64,000 nucleotides of DNA from Halomonas borealis (GTDB lineage: Bacteria > Pseudomonadota > Gammaproteobacteria > Pseudomonadales > Halomonadaceae). The notes under the pieces are model-generated. The model ran no database searches. It worked only from the letters and a program-made list of their open reading frames with translations, and had not been told where the DNA came from. The DNA lies in contig NZ_SDMO01000001.1 in the NCBI RefSeq assembly GCF_004798905.1, positions 1 to 64,000 of the forward strand. The letters run 5' to 3'. The position numbers and the translations under genes were made by a program. Shown piece by piece: positions 27,522 to 36,922 of this stretch (position 1 is the first letter of the stretch; each line of letters starts with the position of its first letter).

Positions 27522-28019
27522 ATGGCGTATTTCATGGTGATGGGTGGGCTGGTACTCGCGGTGTGCGTCGGCGCCGGATGGACGACATGGCGCATCATCC
27601 GCTGGGCATGGACGGGGGCCACTCGCGGTGCTTCCGGCAAGCGTTCGCGCGGCAAGTCGGCCGGGCAGGGCAGGGCCGCCTCCCGGAAGCCTTCGACCAA
27701 GCAGGCGTCCGCCAAGGCGACGCCTAGCCAGAAGGGGCGGGGCGCCGCCGCATCACGGCGAGACAAGCCCGCGCAACCGTCGTCACCCTGGCGGCTGACG
27801 ATGGCCCTGGCCGGACTGCGTGGCGCCTGGCCGCTGGCAATGCTGGCGGGGGCGCTGTATGGCGGCGCTCGACTAGTCGCGCATGGCATGGCCGCCCGGC
27901 CACAGTCGTTGCCCGAGGCCTTCCTGGCGCTGGTCGAGGCACTGGGATGGGGGGCCGCGGGGCTGTGTGGCCTGGCGCTAGTCGGCCTGTTGGCCACCTG
28001 GCGCTGCCGACGCGGATAA
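27522..28019 (+). CDS. Small basic membrane protein of unknown function
   Basis: A 165-residue protein I do not recognise. One transmembrane helix at about 4-22, then a low-complexity Lys/Arg/Ala/Ser linker (about 34-88, rich in KR, SAK and KGR), then two hydrophobic helices (about 104-120 and 136-156) and a basic end WRCRRG. The linker resembles the basic tails of histone-H1-like bacterial proteins and could bind nucleic acid or phospholipid. The ATG at 27522 has GGAG nine bases upstream; a longer frame upstream lacks a ribosome site. Confidence 0.7.
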   Translation: MAYFMVMGGLVLAVCVGAGWTTWRIIRWAWTGATRGASGKRSRGKSAGQGRAASRKPSTKQASAKATPSQKGRGAAASRRDKPAQPSSPWRLTMALAGLRGAWPLAMLAGALYGGARLVAHGMAARPQSLPEAFLALVEALGWGAAGLCGLALVGLLATWRCRRG

Positions 28020-28071
28020 GCGCAACGAGCCGCCGGGCGGGGCCGTCCGCGCCTGGCGGTCGGCCAGACGC

Positions 28072-28098
28072 AAAGACGCCGGGCGTGAGCCCGGCGTC
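28072..28098 (-). terminator. Intrinsic terminator of the outer-membrane barrel gene
   Basis: A ten-base stem GACGCCGGGC / GCCCGGCGTC with a four-base loop followed on the minus strand by TTT, 27 bases after the stop at 28125. On the plus strand the same hairpin may end the 27522 gene. Confidence 0.75.
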
Positions 28099-28124
28099 CG
28101 GTTGCCGCGTGTTCGTTCTGCGGT

Positions 28125-28721
28125 TTAGAAGCGCATACCCGCCGAGGCGGTGAAGGTGTCGATCTGGTAGTCGCTGTCGAAGTCATAGCGCTCGTATTCG
28201 GCACGCACCAGGAAGGGCTCGAAGTTGAACTGTGCGCCGACGCCATAGACCGGGTCGGTGCCGTCGTTGTCCTTGAGATCCAAGTTGGCGTCGCCGAGGT
28301 TGCCGTCGACGTCGGTTTCCCACTGTGCCATGCCGGCCTTGGCGAAGGCGGTGAACCAGGACGTGATCGGCAGCTGGCCGACTAGGTTGACCCCGTAGGC
28401 TTGGGATTCGAGATCGGTATTGCCGATGTCGTTACCCTCAAGGCGAGTATGGCCCAGGTCGGAATAGAAGACCTCGGTGGCGAAGTAGGGGTTGAACTCA
28501 TAGCCGACGAAGCCCTTGAAGACGTTGTCGTCGTCGTCGACCTCGAAGTCGTCGGAGCCGGATTCGATGAAGCTGTCGACCTCTTCCTGGTCGTTTTCCA
28601 GCGAGCTGAAGCCGGTGCCGACGCCTAGGTAGAGACCGTCGGTATCCGCGGCGAGCACGGCAGGGGACACCGCACATAGGCCGGTGGCGACGGAGGCGGT
28701 GAGCAGAGTCTTGAGTTTCAC
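28125..28721 (-). CDS. Outer-membrane beta-barrel protein (OmpA/OmpW-like porin family)
   Basis: A 198-residue outer-membrane protein: signal peptide (about 1-22, ending VLA), alternating amphipathic strands, and the terminal phenylalanine (GMRF) used as the Bam recognition signal. An acidic stretch FEVDDDDNVF (about 57-66) sits in an outer loop. Start choice: the AAGGAG Shine-Dalgarno abuts an ATG at 28727 with no spacing, but lies six bases before the GTG at 28721, which gives a classical signal sequence starting KLKTLL; I therefore use GTG. Strong promoter at 28832-28860. Confidence 0.82.
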   Translation of the reverse strand: MKLKTLLTASVATGLCAVSPAVLAADTDGLYLGVGTGFSSLENDQEEVDSFIESGSDDFEVDDDDNVFKGFVGYEFNPYFATEVFYSDLGHTRLEGNDIGNTDLESQAYGVNLVGQLPITSWFTAFAKAGMAQWETDVDGNLGDANLDLKDNDGTDPVYGVGAQFNFEPFLVRAEYERYDFDSDYQIDTFTASAGMRF

Positions 28722-28831
28722 GGGCATCTCCTTGTGGGCGATACCGGGGACTCGAGCGCCGCGCCGCGGCGTCGTCGAGCGTCCTGCCGGATGACGCGGG
28801 CTGTGACATGGGTGAAAAAAGTAATCCGAAT

Positions 28832-28860
28832 ATTTTAAAAAGAACACCGTTCGACATCAA
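28832..28860 (-). promoter_or_regulatory. Sigma-70 promoter of the barrel gene
   Basis: TTGATG (28855-28860), a 17-base spacer and TAAAAT (28832-28837), within an AT-rich patch. Leader of about 100 bases. Confidence 0.7.
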
Positions 28861-28908
28861 GGCGAGAGAGCCGCCGGGCGAGTTTTCGTTGTCGCGTTCT
28901 GGCGACGC

Positions 28909-28940
28909 AAAAAAAGCGCCCCGCATGAGGCGGGGCGCTT
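28909..28940 (-). terminator. Intrinsic terminator of acnB
   Basis: On the minus strand an 11-base stem AAGCGCCCCGC / GCGGGGCGCTT with a five-base loop is followed by a run of seven T. It lies 66 bases after the acnB stop. Confidence 0.9.
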
Positions 28941-29006
28941 CGGTCGTCGACGGCCCGCCGGGCGGCGGGCCTACGATGTTGCGAGCATCGGTGACGAAGG
29001 TGGTGC

Positions 29007-31610
29007 TCAGGCTTCCTGAGACACCGGGATCACGTTCGAGGCGGCGTTCTGGAACTCCTCGATCTCGTGAAAGTTCATGTAACGATAGATCTCACCGGCC
29101 ATGGCGTCGAACTCGCTCATGTAGCGACGGTATTCGCTGACGCTTGGCAGGCGGCCTTCCACGGCGGCCACGGCGGCGAGCTCCGCGGACGCCAGGAAGA
29201 CGTCGGCGCCGTCACCGAGGCGGTTCGGGAAGTTGCGCGTCGAGGTGGAGACCACGGTGCTCTTGGCGGCGACACGGGCCTGGTTGCCCATGCACAGCGA
29301 GCAGCCCGGCATCTCCATGCGCGCCCCGGCGCGGCCGTAGATGCCGTAGTAGCCTTCGGCGGTCAGCTGGTGCTGGTCCATCTTGGTCGGCGGTGCCAGC
29401 CACAACTTGGTCTTCAGGCTACCCGCGGGCTGCTTCTCGAGCAGCTTGCCGGCGGCGCGGAAGTGGCCGATGTTGGTCATGCACGAGCCGATGAACACCT
29501 CATCGATGGACCGGCCGGCGACCTCGGAGAGCAGGCGGGCGTCATCGGGATCGTTCGGCGCGCAGAGCACCGGCTCTTTGAGCTGGTCGAGGTCGATCTC
29601 GATCACTTCGGCGTATTCGGCATCCTGGTCGGCGCGCATCAGGCTCGGGTTCTCGAGCCATTCTTCCATGGCCTGGATGCGGCGCTCGATGGTGCGCCGG
29701 TCGCCGTAGCCGTTGGCGATCATCCACTTGAGCAGGGTGACGTTGGAGGTCAGGTACTCGGTGACCGAGTCTTCACCCAGGGTGATGGTGCAACCGGCGG
29801 CGCTACGCTCGGCGGAGGCGTCGGAAAGCTCGAAGGCCTGCTCGACGGTGAGGTTCTCGAGGCCCTCGATCTCCAGCACGCGGCCGGAGAAGGCGTTCTT
29901 CTTGCCGGACTTGTCGACGGTCAAGAGGCCTTCCTGGATCGCGGCATGGGGAATGGCGTGAACCAGGTCGCGCAGGGTGACGCCGGGCTGACGCTCGCCC
30001 TTGAAGCGCACCAGCACCGATTCCGGCATGTCCAGCGGCATCACGCCGGTGGCGGCGGCGAAGGCCACCAGGCCGGAGCCCGCCGGGAAGGAGATGCCCA
30101 TCGGGAAGCGGGTGTGGGAGTCGCCGCCGGTGCCCACGGTATCGGGCAGCAGCATGCGGTTCAGCCAGCTGTGGATGATGCCGTCGCCCGGGCGCAGCGA
30201 GACGCCGCCGCGGTTCATGATGAAGTCGGGCAGGGTGTGGTGAGTCTCCACGTCGACCGGCTTCGGGTAGGCGCTGGTGTGGCAGAAGGACTGCATCACC
30301 AGGTCGGCCTGGAAGCCCAGGCAGGCCAGATCCTTGAGCTCGTCGCGGGTCATCGGGCCGGTGGTGTCCTGGGAGCCCACGGTGGTCATCTTCGGCTCGC
30401 AGTACATGCCCGGGCGCACGCCGTCCATGCTGCAGGCCTTGCCGACCATCTTCTGGGCCAGGGTGAAGCCCTTGCCGGTGTCGGCCGGCTGCTCGGGCAG
30501 ACGGAACACGTCGGACGGCGCCAGGCCCAGGGATTCACGGGCCTTGGCGGTCAGGCCGCGGCCGATGATCAGCGGGATGCGCCCGCCGGCGCGCGCTTCA
30601 TCGAGCAGCAGCTGGGTCTTGAGCTCGAAGGTCGACAGCACCTCGTCGGTGGCGTGCTTGCAGACCTTGCCTTCATACGGGTAGACGTCGATGACGTCGC
30701 CCATGTCGAGCTTCTCGACGTCCAGCTCGACCGGCAGGGCGCCGGAATCTTCCATGGTGTTGAAGAAGATCGGGGCGATCTTGCCGCCGAAGCAGAAGCC
30801 GCCGGCGCGCTTGTTCGGCACGTTGGGGATGTCGTCGCCGAAGAACCACAGCACGGAGTTGGTGGCCGACTTGCGGCTGGAGCCGGTGCCTACGACGTCG
30901 CCCACGTAGACGACCGGATGGCCCTTGGCCTTCACTTCCTCGACCTGCTCGAGCGGGCCGGTCTCGCCGGGGGCCACCGGGGCGATGCCGTCGCGCTCAT
31001 TCTTGAGCATGGCGTTGGCGTGCAGCGGAATGTCCGGACGCGACCAGGCATCCGGCGCCGGGGACAGGTCGTCGGTGTTGGTCTCACCAGGCACCTTGAA
31101 CACGGTCAGGGTGATCTTGTCGGCCAGCGCCGGCTTGGACAGGAACCACTCGGCCTCGGCCCATGACGCGATGACGTCCTTGGCCACGGCGTTGCCGGCG
31201 TTGGCGCGCTCTTCCACGTCGTGGAAGGCATCGAACATCAACAGGGTGTGCTTGAGCTGTTCACCGACCTCGTGGGCGAGGGCCGCATCGTCCAGCAGCT
31301 CGACCAGCGAGACGATGTTGTAACCGCCCTGCATGGTGCCCAGCAGCTTGACGGCGTGGATGCGGTCGATCAACGGCGACTCGGCCTCGCCCTTGGCGAT
31401 GGCGGTCAGGAAACCGGCCTTGACGTAGGCGGCCTCGTCGACGCCCGGCGGCACGCGGTTGGTCAACAGGTCGAGGATGGCCTCTTCCTCGCCGGCCGGC
31501 GGGTTCTTCAGCAGTTCGACCAGGGCAGCCGTCTGCTCGGCGTTCAGCGGCTTCGGCGGAACGCCCGCCTGGGCACGCTCCTCGACATGTTGGCGATAGG
31601 CTTCAAGCAC
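29007..31610 (-). CDS. acnB: Aconitate hydratase B
   Basis: An 867-residue TCA-cycle enzyme interconverting citrate and isocitrate through a [4Fe-4S] cluster. It has the AcnB-specific N-terminal HEAT-like domain (about 1-160), the swivel domain, and the catalytic domains. Cluster cysteines are seen in SCMTNIGHFRAAG (about 708) and MPGCSLCMGNQ (about 768). Start is GTG at 31610 with GAGGG eight bases upstream. Monocistronic: own promoter at 31715-31743 and own terminator at 28909-28940. In E. coli apo-AcnB binds mRNA; unknown here. Confidence 0.97.
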   Translation of the reverse strand: MLEAYRQHVEERAQAGVPPKPLNAEQTAALVELLKNPPAGEEEAILDLLTNRVPPGVDEAAYVKAGFLTAIAKGEAESPLIDRIHAVKLLGTMQGGYNIVSLVELLDDAALAHEVGEQLKHTLLMFDAFHDVEERANAGNAVAKDVIASWAEAEWFLSKPALADKITLTVFKVPGETNTDDLSPAPDAWSRPDIPLHANAMLKNERDGIAPVAPGETGPLEQVEEVKAKGHPVVYVGDVVGTGSSRKSATNSVLWFFGDDIPNVPNKRAGGFCFGGKIAPIFFNTMEDSGALPVELDVEKLDMGDVIDVYPYEGKVCKHATDEVLSTFELKTQLLLDEARAGGRIPLIIGRGLTAKARESLGLAPSDVFRLPEQPADTGKGFTLAQKMVGKACSMDGVRPGMYCEPKMTTVGSQDTTGPMTRDELKDLACLGFQADLVMQSFCHTSAYPKPVDVETHHTLPDFIMNRGGVSLRPGDGIIHSWLNRMLLPDTVGTGGDSHTRFPMGISFPAGSGLVAFAAATGVMPLDMPESVLVRFKGERQPGVTLRDLVHAIPHAAIQEGLLTVDKSGKKNAFSGRVLEIEGLENLTVEQAFELSDASAERSAAGCTITLGEDSVTEYLTSNVTLLKWMIANGYGDRRTIERRIQAMEEWLENPSLMRADQDAEYAEVIEIDLDQLKEPVLCAPNDPDDARLLSEVAGRSIDEVFIGSCMTNIGHFRAAGKLLEKQPAGSLKTKLWLAPPTKMDQHQLTAEGYYGIYGRAGARMEMPGCSLCMGNQARVAAKSTVVSTSTRNFPNRLGDGADVFLASAELAAVAAVEGRLPSVSEYRRYMSEFDAMAGEIYRYMNFHEIEEFQNAASNVIPVSQEA

Positions 31611-31714
31611 GTGGTGGCCCTCATTGGTTAGTGGTGGCCGAGCGCCTCGCGGCGGCGGTGACGCCTCGGCGAAACGCTCGGCACGACTGAATCGGCACGG
31701 TCAACGGTGGCGCT

Positions 31715-31743
31715 ATTCTAGGAGAAACTGTCGACAATGTTAA
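31715..31743 (-). promoter_or_regulatory. Sigma-70 promoter of acnB
   Basis: TTAACA (31738-31743), a 17-base spacer and TAGAAT (31715-31720), both five of six to consensus. Leader of about 98 bases. Confidence 0.75.
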
Positions 31744-31865
31744 GAATGCCGGCCATGCGGGGCTTCGAACTTTGGTCTCTGGTCGGGTTCGAGCGGCGGT
31801 GGGGTGCCAGTGGGCGGGTGTCACGTTACCATGGTGAGACCTTGATCAACGCAGAGGAGCGGCCG

Positions 31866-32300
31866 ATGGCGGGACGTGTTGCCTCGCCCTGTGTGGGGCT
31901 GTGTTCGACCACGGTGGGCGATCGTGTCTGCCGGGGATGTCAGCGCATCGACGACGAAATATGCGACTGGCCGGCCTTGGATGGCGAAGCGCGCGCGCGG
32001 CGTATGGCCGAACTGGATGCCCTGCGCGCAGACGTGGCCGGCCGCCACCTTCGGGTGGTGGATGCCGACGCTCTCGAGGCGCAGCTGGTGCGCCACCGCA
32101 TCCGTTTCCGGGCCGAGCAGCCGCCGCTGTCGCGGGCGGTGGAGCTATTGCGTGTCGGGCGTGACCGTATCCGCGACCTGTCGCGTTACGGCCTGCTGCC
32201 TGTCGAGCCGCTCGATGCCGCCGCCTTGCATGCCCGCATCGCCGCCGATCTGCGCGTTGCCGCCGAGGCGCGCCGCGAAGCGCATGCCTCGCTTCCTTGA
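31866..32300 (+). CDS. DUF1289 cysteine-motif protein
   Basis: A 144-residue protein. The N-terminal 50 residues carry the DUF1289 pattern CVGLCSTTVGDRVCRGC (about 9-25), four cysteines suited to binding zinc or an iron-sulfur cluster. The remainder is a charged, probably helical tail. Function unknown. The ATG at 31866 has GAGGAG six bases upstream; the longer frame from 31737 has no family similarity. Leads a possible operon with miaE (38 bases later) and the large regulator. Confidence 0.85.
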   Translation: MAGRVASPCVGLCSTTVGDRVCRGCQRIDDEICDWPALDGEARARRMAELDALRADVAGRHLRVVDADALEAQLVRHRIRFRAEQPPLSRAVELLRVGRDRIRDLSRYGLLPVEPLDAAALHARIAADLRVAAEARREAHASLP

Positions 32301-32338
32301 CCCGCTTTCCTGATTCCCTGACACCGCCGGACGCCTCG

Positions 32339-32968
32339 ATGACCGCCATTGCCCAAGCCCCCGCTGACCTGCTGCCCGAGGGGCTGCTCGAATTCCTCCG
32401 TTGCCCGACGCCCGATGCCTGGGTCGGCTGGGCGCTGGATAACCCCGAATTGCTGCTGATCGACCACGCCCAGTGCGAGAAGAAGGCCGCATCGACGGCC
32501 ATGAGCCTGCTCTATCGCTACGTCGATCGGCCCTTGCTGCTGACCAAGATGAGCCAGCTGGCGCGCGAGGAACTCCTGCACTTCGAGCAGGTGGTGAAGC
32601 TGATGGAGGATCGGGGTATCGCCTATCGCCACCTGACGGCCTCGCGCTATGCCGAAGGCCTGCGCCGCCACCTGCGCCCCGAGGACCCGCATCGGCTGGT
32701 CGACATCCTGATCGTGGGCGCGCTGATCGAAGCGCGCAGCTGCGAGCGTTTCGCCCGTTTGATCCCGCACCTTGACGATGAGCTTGCCAAGTTCTATCGC
32801 AGTCTGGTTAAGTCGGAAGGGCGTCACTATGAGGATTACCTGATGCTGGCGAACCAGGCTTCCCCGAGTGCCATCGAGGATCGGGTGGCCTTCTTCGCCG
32901 CGCGAGAAGCCGAACTGATCGCCATGCCGGACACGGCATTTCGTTTTCACAGCGGCGTGCCTGCTTGA
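32339..32968 (+). CDS. miaE: tRNA-(ms2io6A)-hydroxylase MiaE
   Basis: A 209-residue non-haem di-iron monooxygenase that hydroxylates 2-methylthio-N6-isopentenyladenosine at position 37 of tRNAs reading U-starting codons. The two iron-ligand pairs are visible in a ferritin-like four-helix bundle: EELLHFEQV (about 76-84) and EGRHYEDYL (about 162-170), plus IEARSCERF. Start is ATG 32339; a TTG at 32297 is in frame but unlikely. Followed after 33 bases by the BTAD regulator. Confidence 0.93.
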   Translation: MTAIAQAPADLLPEGLLEFLRCPTPDAWVGWALDNPELLLIDHAQCEKKAASTAMSLLYRYVDRPLLLTKMSQLAREELLHFEQVVKLMEDRGIAYRHLTASRYAEGLRRHLRPEDPHRLVDILIVGALIEARSCERFARLIPHLDDELAKFYRSLVKSEGRHYEDYLMLANQASPSAIEDRVAFFAAREAELIAMPDTAFRFHSGVPA

Positions 32969-33001
32969 TTCGGGGGCGCCGCCCAGCAGGATCTCATCAT
33001 C

Positions 33002-36000
33002 ATGCGGGATGCTTCCGACGCCGTGACCCGTGACGAACAAGATCGCCTGGCTCTCTTTGGTCACTTTTCGCTGAGCCTGGGCGACGATGCGCTGACCCAT
33101 TTCAGCTATGACAAGGTCAAGGCGCTGCTCGTCTACCTGCTGCTCCACGAGCAGCCGGTCAATCGGGCGACCCTGGCCGAGCTGCTGTGGCCCGACCAGG
33201 GCCTGTCTTCCGGTCGTACCAACCTGCGCCATGCCTTGCATTGCTTGCGCCAGTCGTTGGGCGAGCAGGCCGAGGAGGTGCTGTCGGTGTCGCGTCAGAC
33301 CATCGCCTTCGAGCTGCCGGCAGACTGGTATTTCGACCTGCATGAGCTCCAGGCGATGCTCGAGGCGCCGGCCGGGGTCGCGACCCTGGGCGAGATCCTG
33401 GAGTGCTATCAAGGCGATCTGGTCGAGGAGCTTCAGCTCGGCGCCTGCGCCGATTTCCAGCGCTGGCTGGTGCAGATGCGCAACGAGTGGCGTCAGCGCG
33501 TGATCCGTTATGCCGAGTCGGTGCTCGAGCAATCGGAGCCGTTGCCTGATGCGCTGCTGGAGACCCTGGTCAGCCGCTTCTCCGGCTACGGCCCCTTCCA
33601 CGAGCGCCTGGTACGCCAGCTCGCCGAGAAGGGCCAGCTGGCGGCCGCCCATGAGCAATACAGCGCTTACCTGCAGCTGTTGGCGCTGACCGGGCAGCAG
33701 CCGGATCCCGCCTTCCTGCAGCTGGCCCGCTACTGGTCCGACGACTCCCCCGGCGAGGCGGCCGGTGCCGGCTTCTCGCGCACCCTGGCGGCGGACAGTA
33801 CGCCGCTGCGTGACGATGAAATCGAGATGCGTCAGCTTTCGGTGATGGCGATTCGCCTGAACCTGGATGCCGATCTTTCCACTCGAGGCGAGACGCGTGC
33901 CTGCCTGGCACTGCAGGTCGAGCTGATGCGCTGGCTCGAGCAGCAGTGTCACCATCTGGGTGGCTTCTGGTTGCCCGGTGCCGTCGGCGGCATCGGCCTG
34001 GCCTGCTTCGGCACTCATGGCCCGGCGCACCAGCTCGCCGAGCTGGTGGCGCTCTATGAACACTGCCAGCGGGCGTTGTCCGATGAATGCGCCCGCTACT
34101 GGAGCGGAGAGGGCGAGCCGCCGGGGATTCGCCTGGCGGCCGGCCTCAACAGCGGCCAGGTGGTCTATCTGCCGGAGCGCAAGCTGGTCGATCCGCTGGG
34201 CGAGGTCACCCAGGGCGCGCTGGAGCTGATGTCGGCGTCCCAGGGCAGCGAGCTGGTGATCTCCCAGCAGGCCAGCCAGCACATGCCACCGGCGCTGGAC
34301 CTGCAGCCGCGGCTCTCCTCGCGGCTGGTGGCGAGCGACGGCCGGGTATGGCTGCGGGCGCTGGTGCTGGGCGCCAACGAAGGCGGCCGCGAGGCGATGC
34401 CGCCGAGCCTGATCGGGCGCGAGGCGGCGCTGCGCACGCTACGCGACGCCCTGGCCCGGGCCGGCATCGGCCTGCGTCAGAGCGTGCTGGTGCGTGGTCC
34501 TTCGGGGCTCGGCAAGTCGGCGCTGCTGGTGGGCTTTCGCCATCTCGAGCAGAGCCGCGAGGCGCTGATCTGCTGGCAGCCGATGACTCGGCTGTCGATC
34601 CAGGAACCCTATGGGGTGGCTCGTCAGCTGCTGAACTGGCACTTCGAAGAGGCCTTCGATGCCGAGTGTCTGGCCACGCTGTTGCCCGAGACGCTCGATG
34701 ACGAGCAGCGGCTGCTGCTGGAGGAGGCGCTGGGTGTCCGTGAGCCACGCGAGATGACCATGCTCACCCAGAGCGGCGAAGTGGCGGAGCTGGTGGTGGG
34801 GGTGTTGCGGCGCCTGATCGAACGCGTCACCGACGCGTGCACGCTGGTGTTGATGGTCGATGACCTGCAGTGGCTCGACGAGCCCTCCTTCAAGGTGCTG
34901 GCCGGGCTGCAGGCGCGCCTGCCGATCAACTGCCCCTTCCTGATGGTGGCCAGCCACCACGGCCGCGAGGCGCTGCCGGCCAAGCTCGACTGGGACCAAC
35001 AGGTCACCCTGGGGCGCCTCGATCCCATGCAGTCGTCGCGCTTGCTCACCCAGCTGGCGCGTCGCTACCGGTTGCATCTCAGCCCGCGCCTGCGCAGCCA
35101 GATCGTCGAGCGTTGCGACGGGGTGCCGCTGTATCTTCAGGAAATCTGCCGCCGCGTCGACATGGATCGCCGCGAGGGTCGTCATATCGAGCTAGACGAA
35201 TTGCCGCGCGGCCTGCTCGGCCTGCTGGCCAGCCGCATCGACCAGCTCGATGGCGATCGTGACGTGGCTCATGTGGCGGCGGTGCTGGGGCGGCGCTTCC
35301 GGCTCGATTTCCTCGCCGAGTGCAGCGACCGGGAGATGCCGCGGCTGCATGCGGCGCTCGAGCAGATGACCCGCCTGGAAATCATCGAGCCGGTCGATGA
35401 GGCAGGCGAAGGGCGCGAGTACCAGTTCACGCACCAGCTGTTGCAGGAGGCGGCCTACCTGTCGTGCCCACGAGACGTGCGGGTGGCCCTGCATCGTCAG
35501 GTCGTGGGGCTGATCGAGGAGCGTTTCCCGGTGTGGATCAGCCGCCACCCGGGCGAGTTCGCGACTCACTTGCGGCGCAGCGGCCATTATGCCCGTGGCG
35601 CACGCTACTTCGAGCTGGCGGCCCGGGAGGCGCTCAAGGTGAGCGCCAACCGTACTGCGTTGCGCATGGCAGACTTCGGGCTGGCCAGCCTGCGCCAGGT
35701 GGAAGACCAGCAGGAGCGCGAGATCAGCCTGCACACGGTGCGCGGCCAGGCGGCCTTCGCCCTGGAGGGCCACGGCTCGCCCACCGCCCATGAGAGTTTC
35801 GTGCGGGCTCGCGAGCTGCTGGCCTGCGCCGACGAGGTGCCGGAGGACAGCGAAGACCTCGAGCAGGCCTTCCTGGTCAAGTGGGGCCTGTGGGTCGGCT
35901 GCAGCCAGCGCAACGCCCATGCCGACGCCTTCCTGCTGGCCTCGCGGCTGGCCGATCTGGCGGCTCGGCTGGAGGACCCGCGTTATCAGCGGCTGGCTGA

Positions 36001-36895
36001 CTTCGCGCGCGCCAGCTGCGAGTACTGGGCGGGTCGCATCCAGCAGGCGCATGAGCATCTCGAGGAGATCGACCCGCTCAATGCGCCGATGATGATCGAA
36101 TGGTTGCCGTTCTCCGACCATCCCCAGGTGGCGGCGACCTGTTTCCAGAGTTGGGCGCTGTGTCTGCGTGGCGACTACCATCGCGCCCAGCAGCAGATCG
36201 AGTCGGCGCTGCGCCTGGCCGAGCGCATCAATCATCCGGGCAGCCTGGCCATGGCGCTGATGTATGCCGCCGCCCTCTACCGTCAGGTGGGGCACGTACA
36301 GTTGGCCGCGCAGCGCGCCGAGCGTGCCTACGAGATCACCAGCACGCCGGACCTGCAGCTCTGGCAGGTCTCGGCGCGGCAGGTGCTGGGCTGGCAGCGG
36401 GCGCTGTCCGGCGACCGCGAAGGGCTCAAGCGTATCGAGGCCTGCCAGGAGGAGTTCGCCGAGGTCACGGGGCGCGATCCCTATCAGCGGCCTTCGCTAT
36501 GGTGGGTAGACGCCTGCACCTCGCTGGGCGAGCTGGCACGCGCCGAAGACTATCTCGATCAGTGCCTGCTGATCGCCCGCGAGCGGTCCACGCTGTTCGT
36601 CGCCGAACTGGCGGTGGAGCTGGCCCGGGTGCGTCACCGCCTGGGGCATGCCGCCGAGGAGGTGCGGGCGTTGATCGACCAGGGCCTGGAGCAGGCACGG
36701 GGCGATGGTAACCTGCATCAGCAGCTGAACGCCCTGGAAGCCTGGCTGACGTTGGTCGACCCCCGAGACGAGGCGGCGCGCACGGCCTTCCGCGGGCTGC
36801 TGGGCGAAGTCAGCCACAGCGATGCCCCGGTGCTGGCGCGCTGGCGGACCCTGTTGGATCGACGGCTGCCGCACACCGCCGACCTGGAAGGCTGA
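33002..36895 (+). CDS. Large BTAD-type transcriptional regulator with cyclase-like, STAND ATPase and TPR regions
   Basis: A 1297-residue cytoplasmic protein. About 16-110 is a SARP/OmpR-like winged helix, and 110-250 a bacterial transcriptional activation (BTAD) region. About 276-460 resembles a class III nucleotide cyclase (RQLSVMAIRL opening, GIRLAAGLNSGQVVY), but the metal-binding aspartate motif is missing, so it is probably inactive. Then a STAND/AAA_16 ATPase follows: Walker A GPSGLGKS (about 498-505) and Walker B LVLMVDDLQWLDE (about 615-627). From about 860 to the end are TPR-like helical repeats. There is no C-terminal LuxR helix-turn-helix; DNA binding must be N-terminal. Target genes are unknown. 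Possibly co-transcribed with miaE. Confidence 0.85.
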   Translation: MRDASDAVTRDEQDRLALFGHFSLSLGDDALTHFSYDKVKALLVYLLLHEQPVNRATLAELLWPDQGLSSGRTNLRHALHCLRQSLGEQAEEVLSVSRQTIAFELPADWYFDLHELQAMLEAPAGVATLGEILECYQGDLVEELQLGACADFQRWLVQMRNEWRQRVIRYAESVLEQSEPLPDALLETLVSRFSGYGPFHERLVRQLAEKGQLAAAHEQYSAYLQLLALTGQQPDPAFLQLARYWSDDSPGEAAGAGFSRTLAADSTPLRDDEIEMRQLSVMAIRLNLDADLSTRGETRACLALQVELMRWLEQQCHHLGGFWLPGAVGGIGLACFGTHGPAHQLAELVALYEHCQRALSDECARYWSGEGEPPGIRLAAGLNSGQVVYLPERKLVDPLGEVTQGALELMSASQGSELVISQQASQHMPPALDLQPRLSSRLVASDGRVWLRALVLGANEGGREAMPPSLIGREAALRTLRDALARAGIGLRQSVLVRGPSGLGKSALLVGFRHLEQSREALICWQPMTRLSIQEPYGVARQLLNWHFEEAFDAECLATLLPETLDDEQRLLLEEALGVREPREMTMLTQSGEVAELVVGVLRRLIERVTDACTLVLMVDDLQWLDEPSFKVLAGLQARLPINCPFLMVASHHGREALPAKLDWDQQVTLGRLDPMQSSRLLTQLARRYRLHLSPRLRSQIVERCDGVPLYLQEICRRVDMDRREGRHIELDELPRGLLGLLASRIDQLDGDRDVAHVAAVLGRRFRLDFLAECSDREMPRLHAALEQMTRLEIIEPVDEAGEGREYQFTHQLLQEAAYLSCPRDVRVALHRQVVGLIEERFPVWISRHPGEFATHLRRSGHYARGARYFELAAREALKVSANRTALRMADFGLASLRQVEDQQEREISLHTVRGQAAFALEGHGSPTAHESFVRARELLACADEVPEDSEDLEQAFLVKWGLWVGCSQRNAHADAFLLASRLADLAARLEDPRYQRLADFARASCEYWAGRIQQAHEHLEEIDPLNAPMMIEWLPFSDHPQVAATCFQSWALCLRGDYHRAQQQIESALRLAERINHPGSLAMALMYAAALYRQVGHVQLAAQRAERAYEITSTPDLQLWQVSARQVLGWQRALSGDREGLKRIEACQEEFAEVTGRDPYQRPSLWWVDACTSLGELARAEDYLDQCLLIARERSTLFVAELAVELARVRHRLGHAAEEVRALIDQGLEQARGDGNLHQQLNALEAWLTLVDPRDEAARTAFRGLLGEVSHSDAPVLARWRTLLDRRLPHTADLEG

Positions 36896-36922
36896 CGCCT
36901 CACACCCCAGCGGCGAACGACG

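Noticed and set aside
29067..31166. 699-residue open frame opposite acnB
   Set aside because: Antisense shadow; composition (Gly/His/Val/Asp repeats) not protein-like.
32186..34282. 698-residue minus-strand frame across miaE and the start of the large regulator
   Set aside because: Crosses two real plus-strand genes; no recognisable domain.
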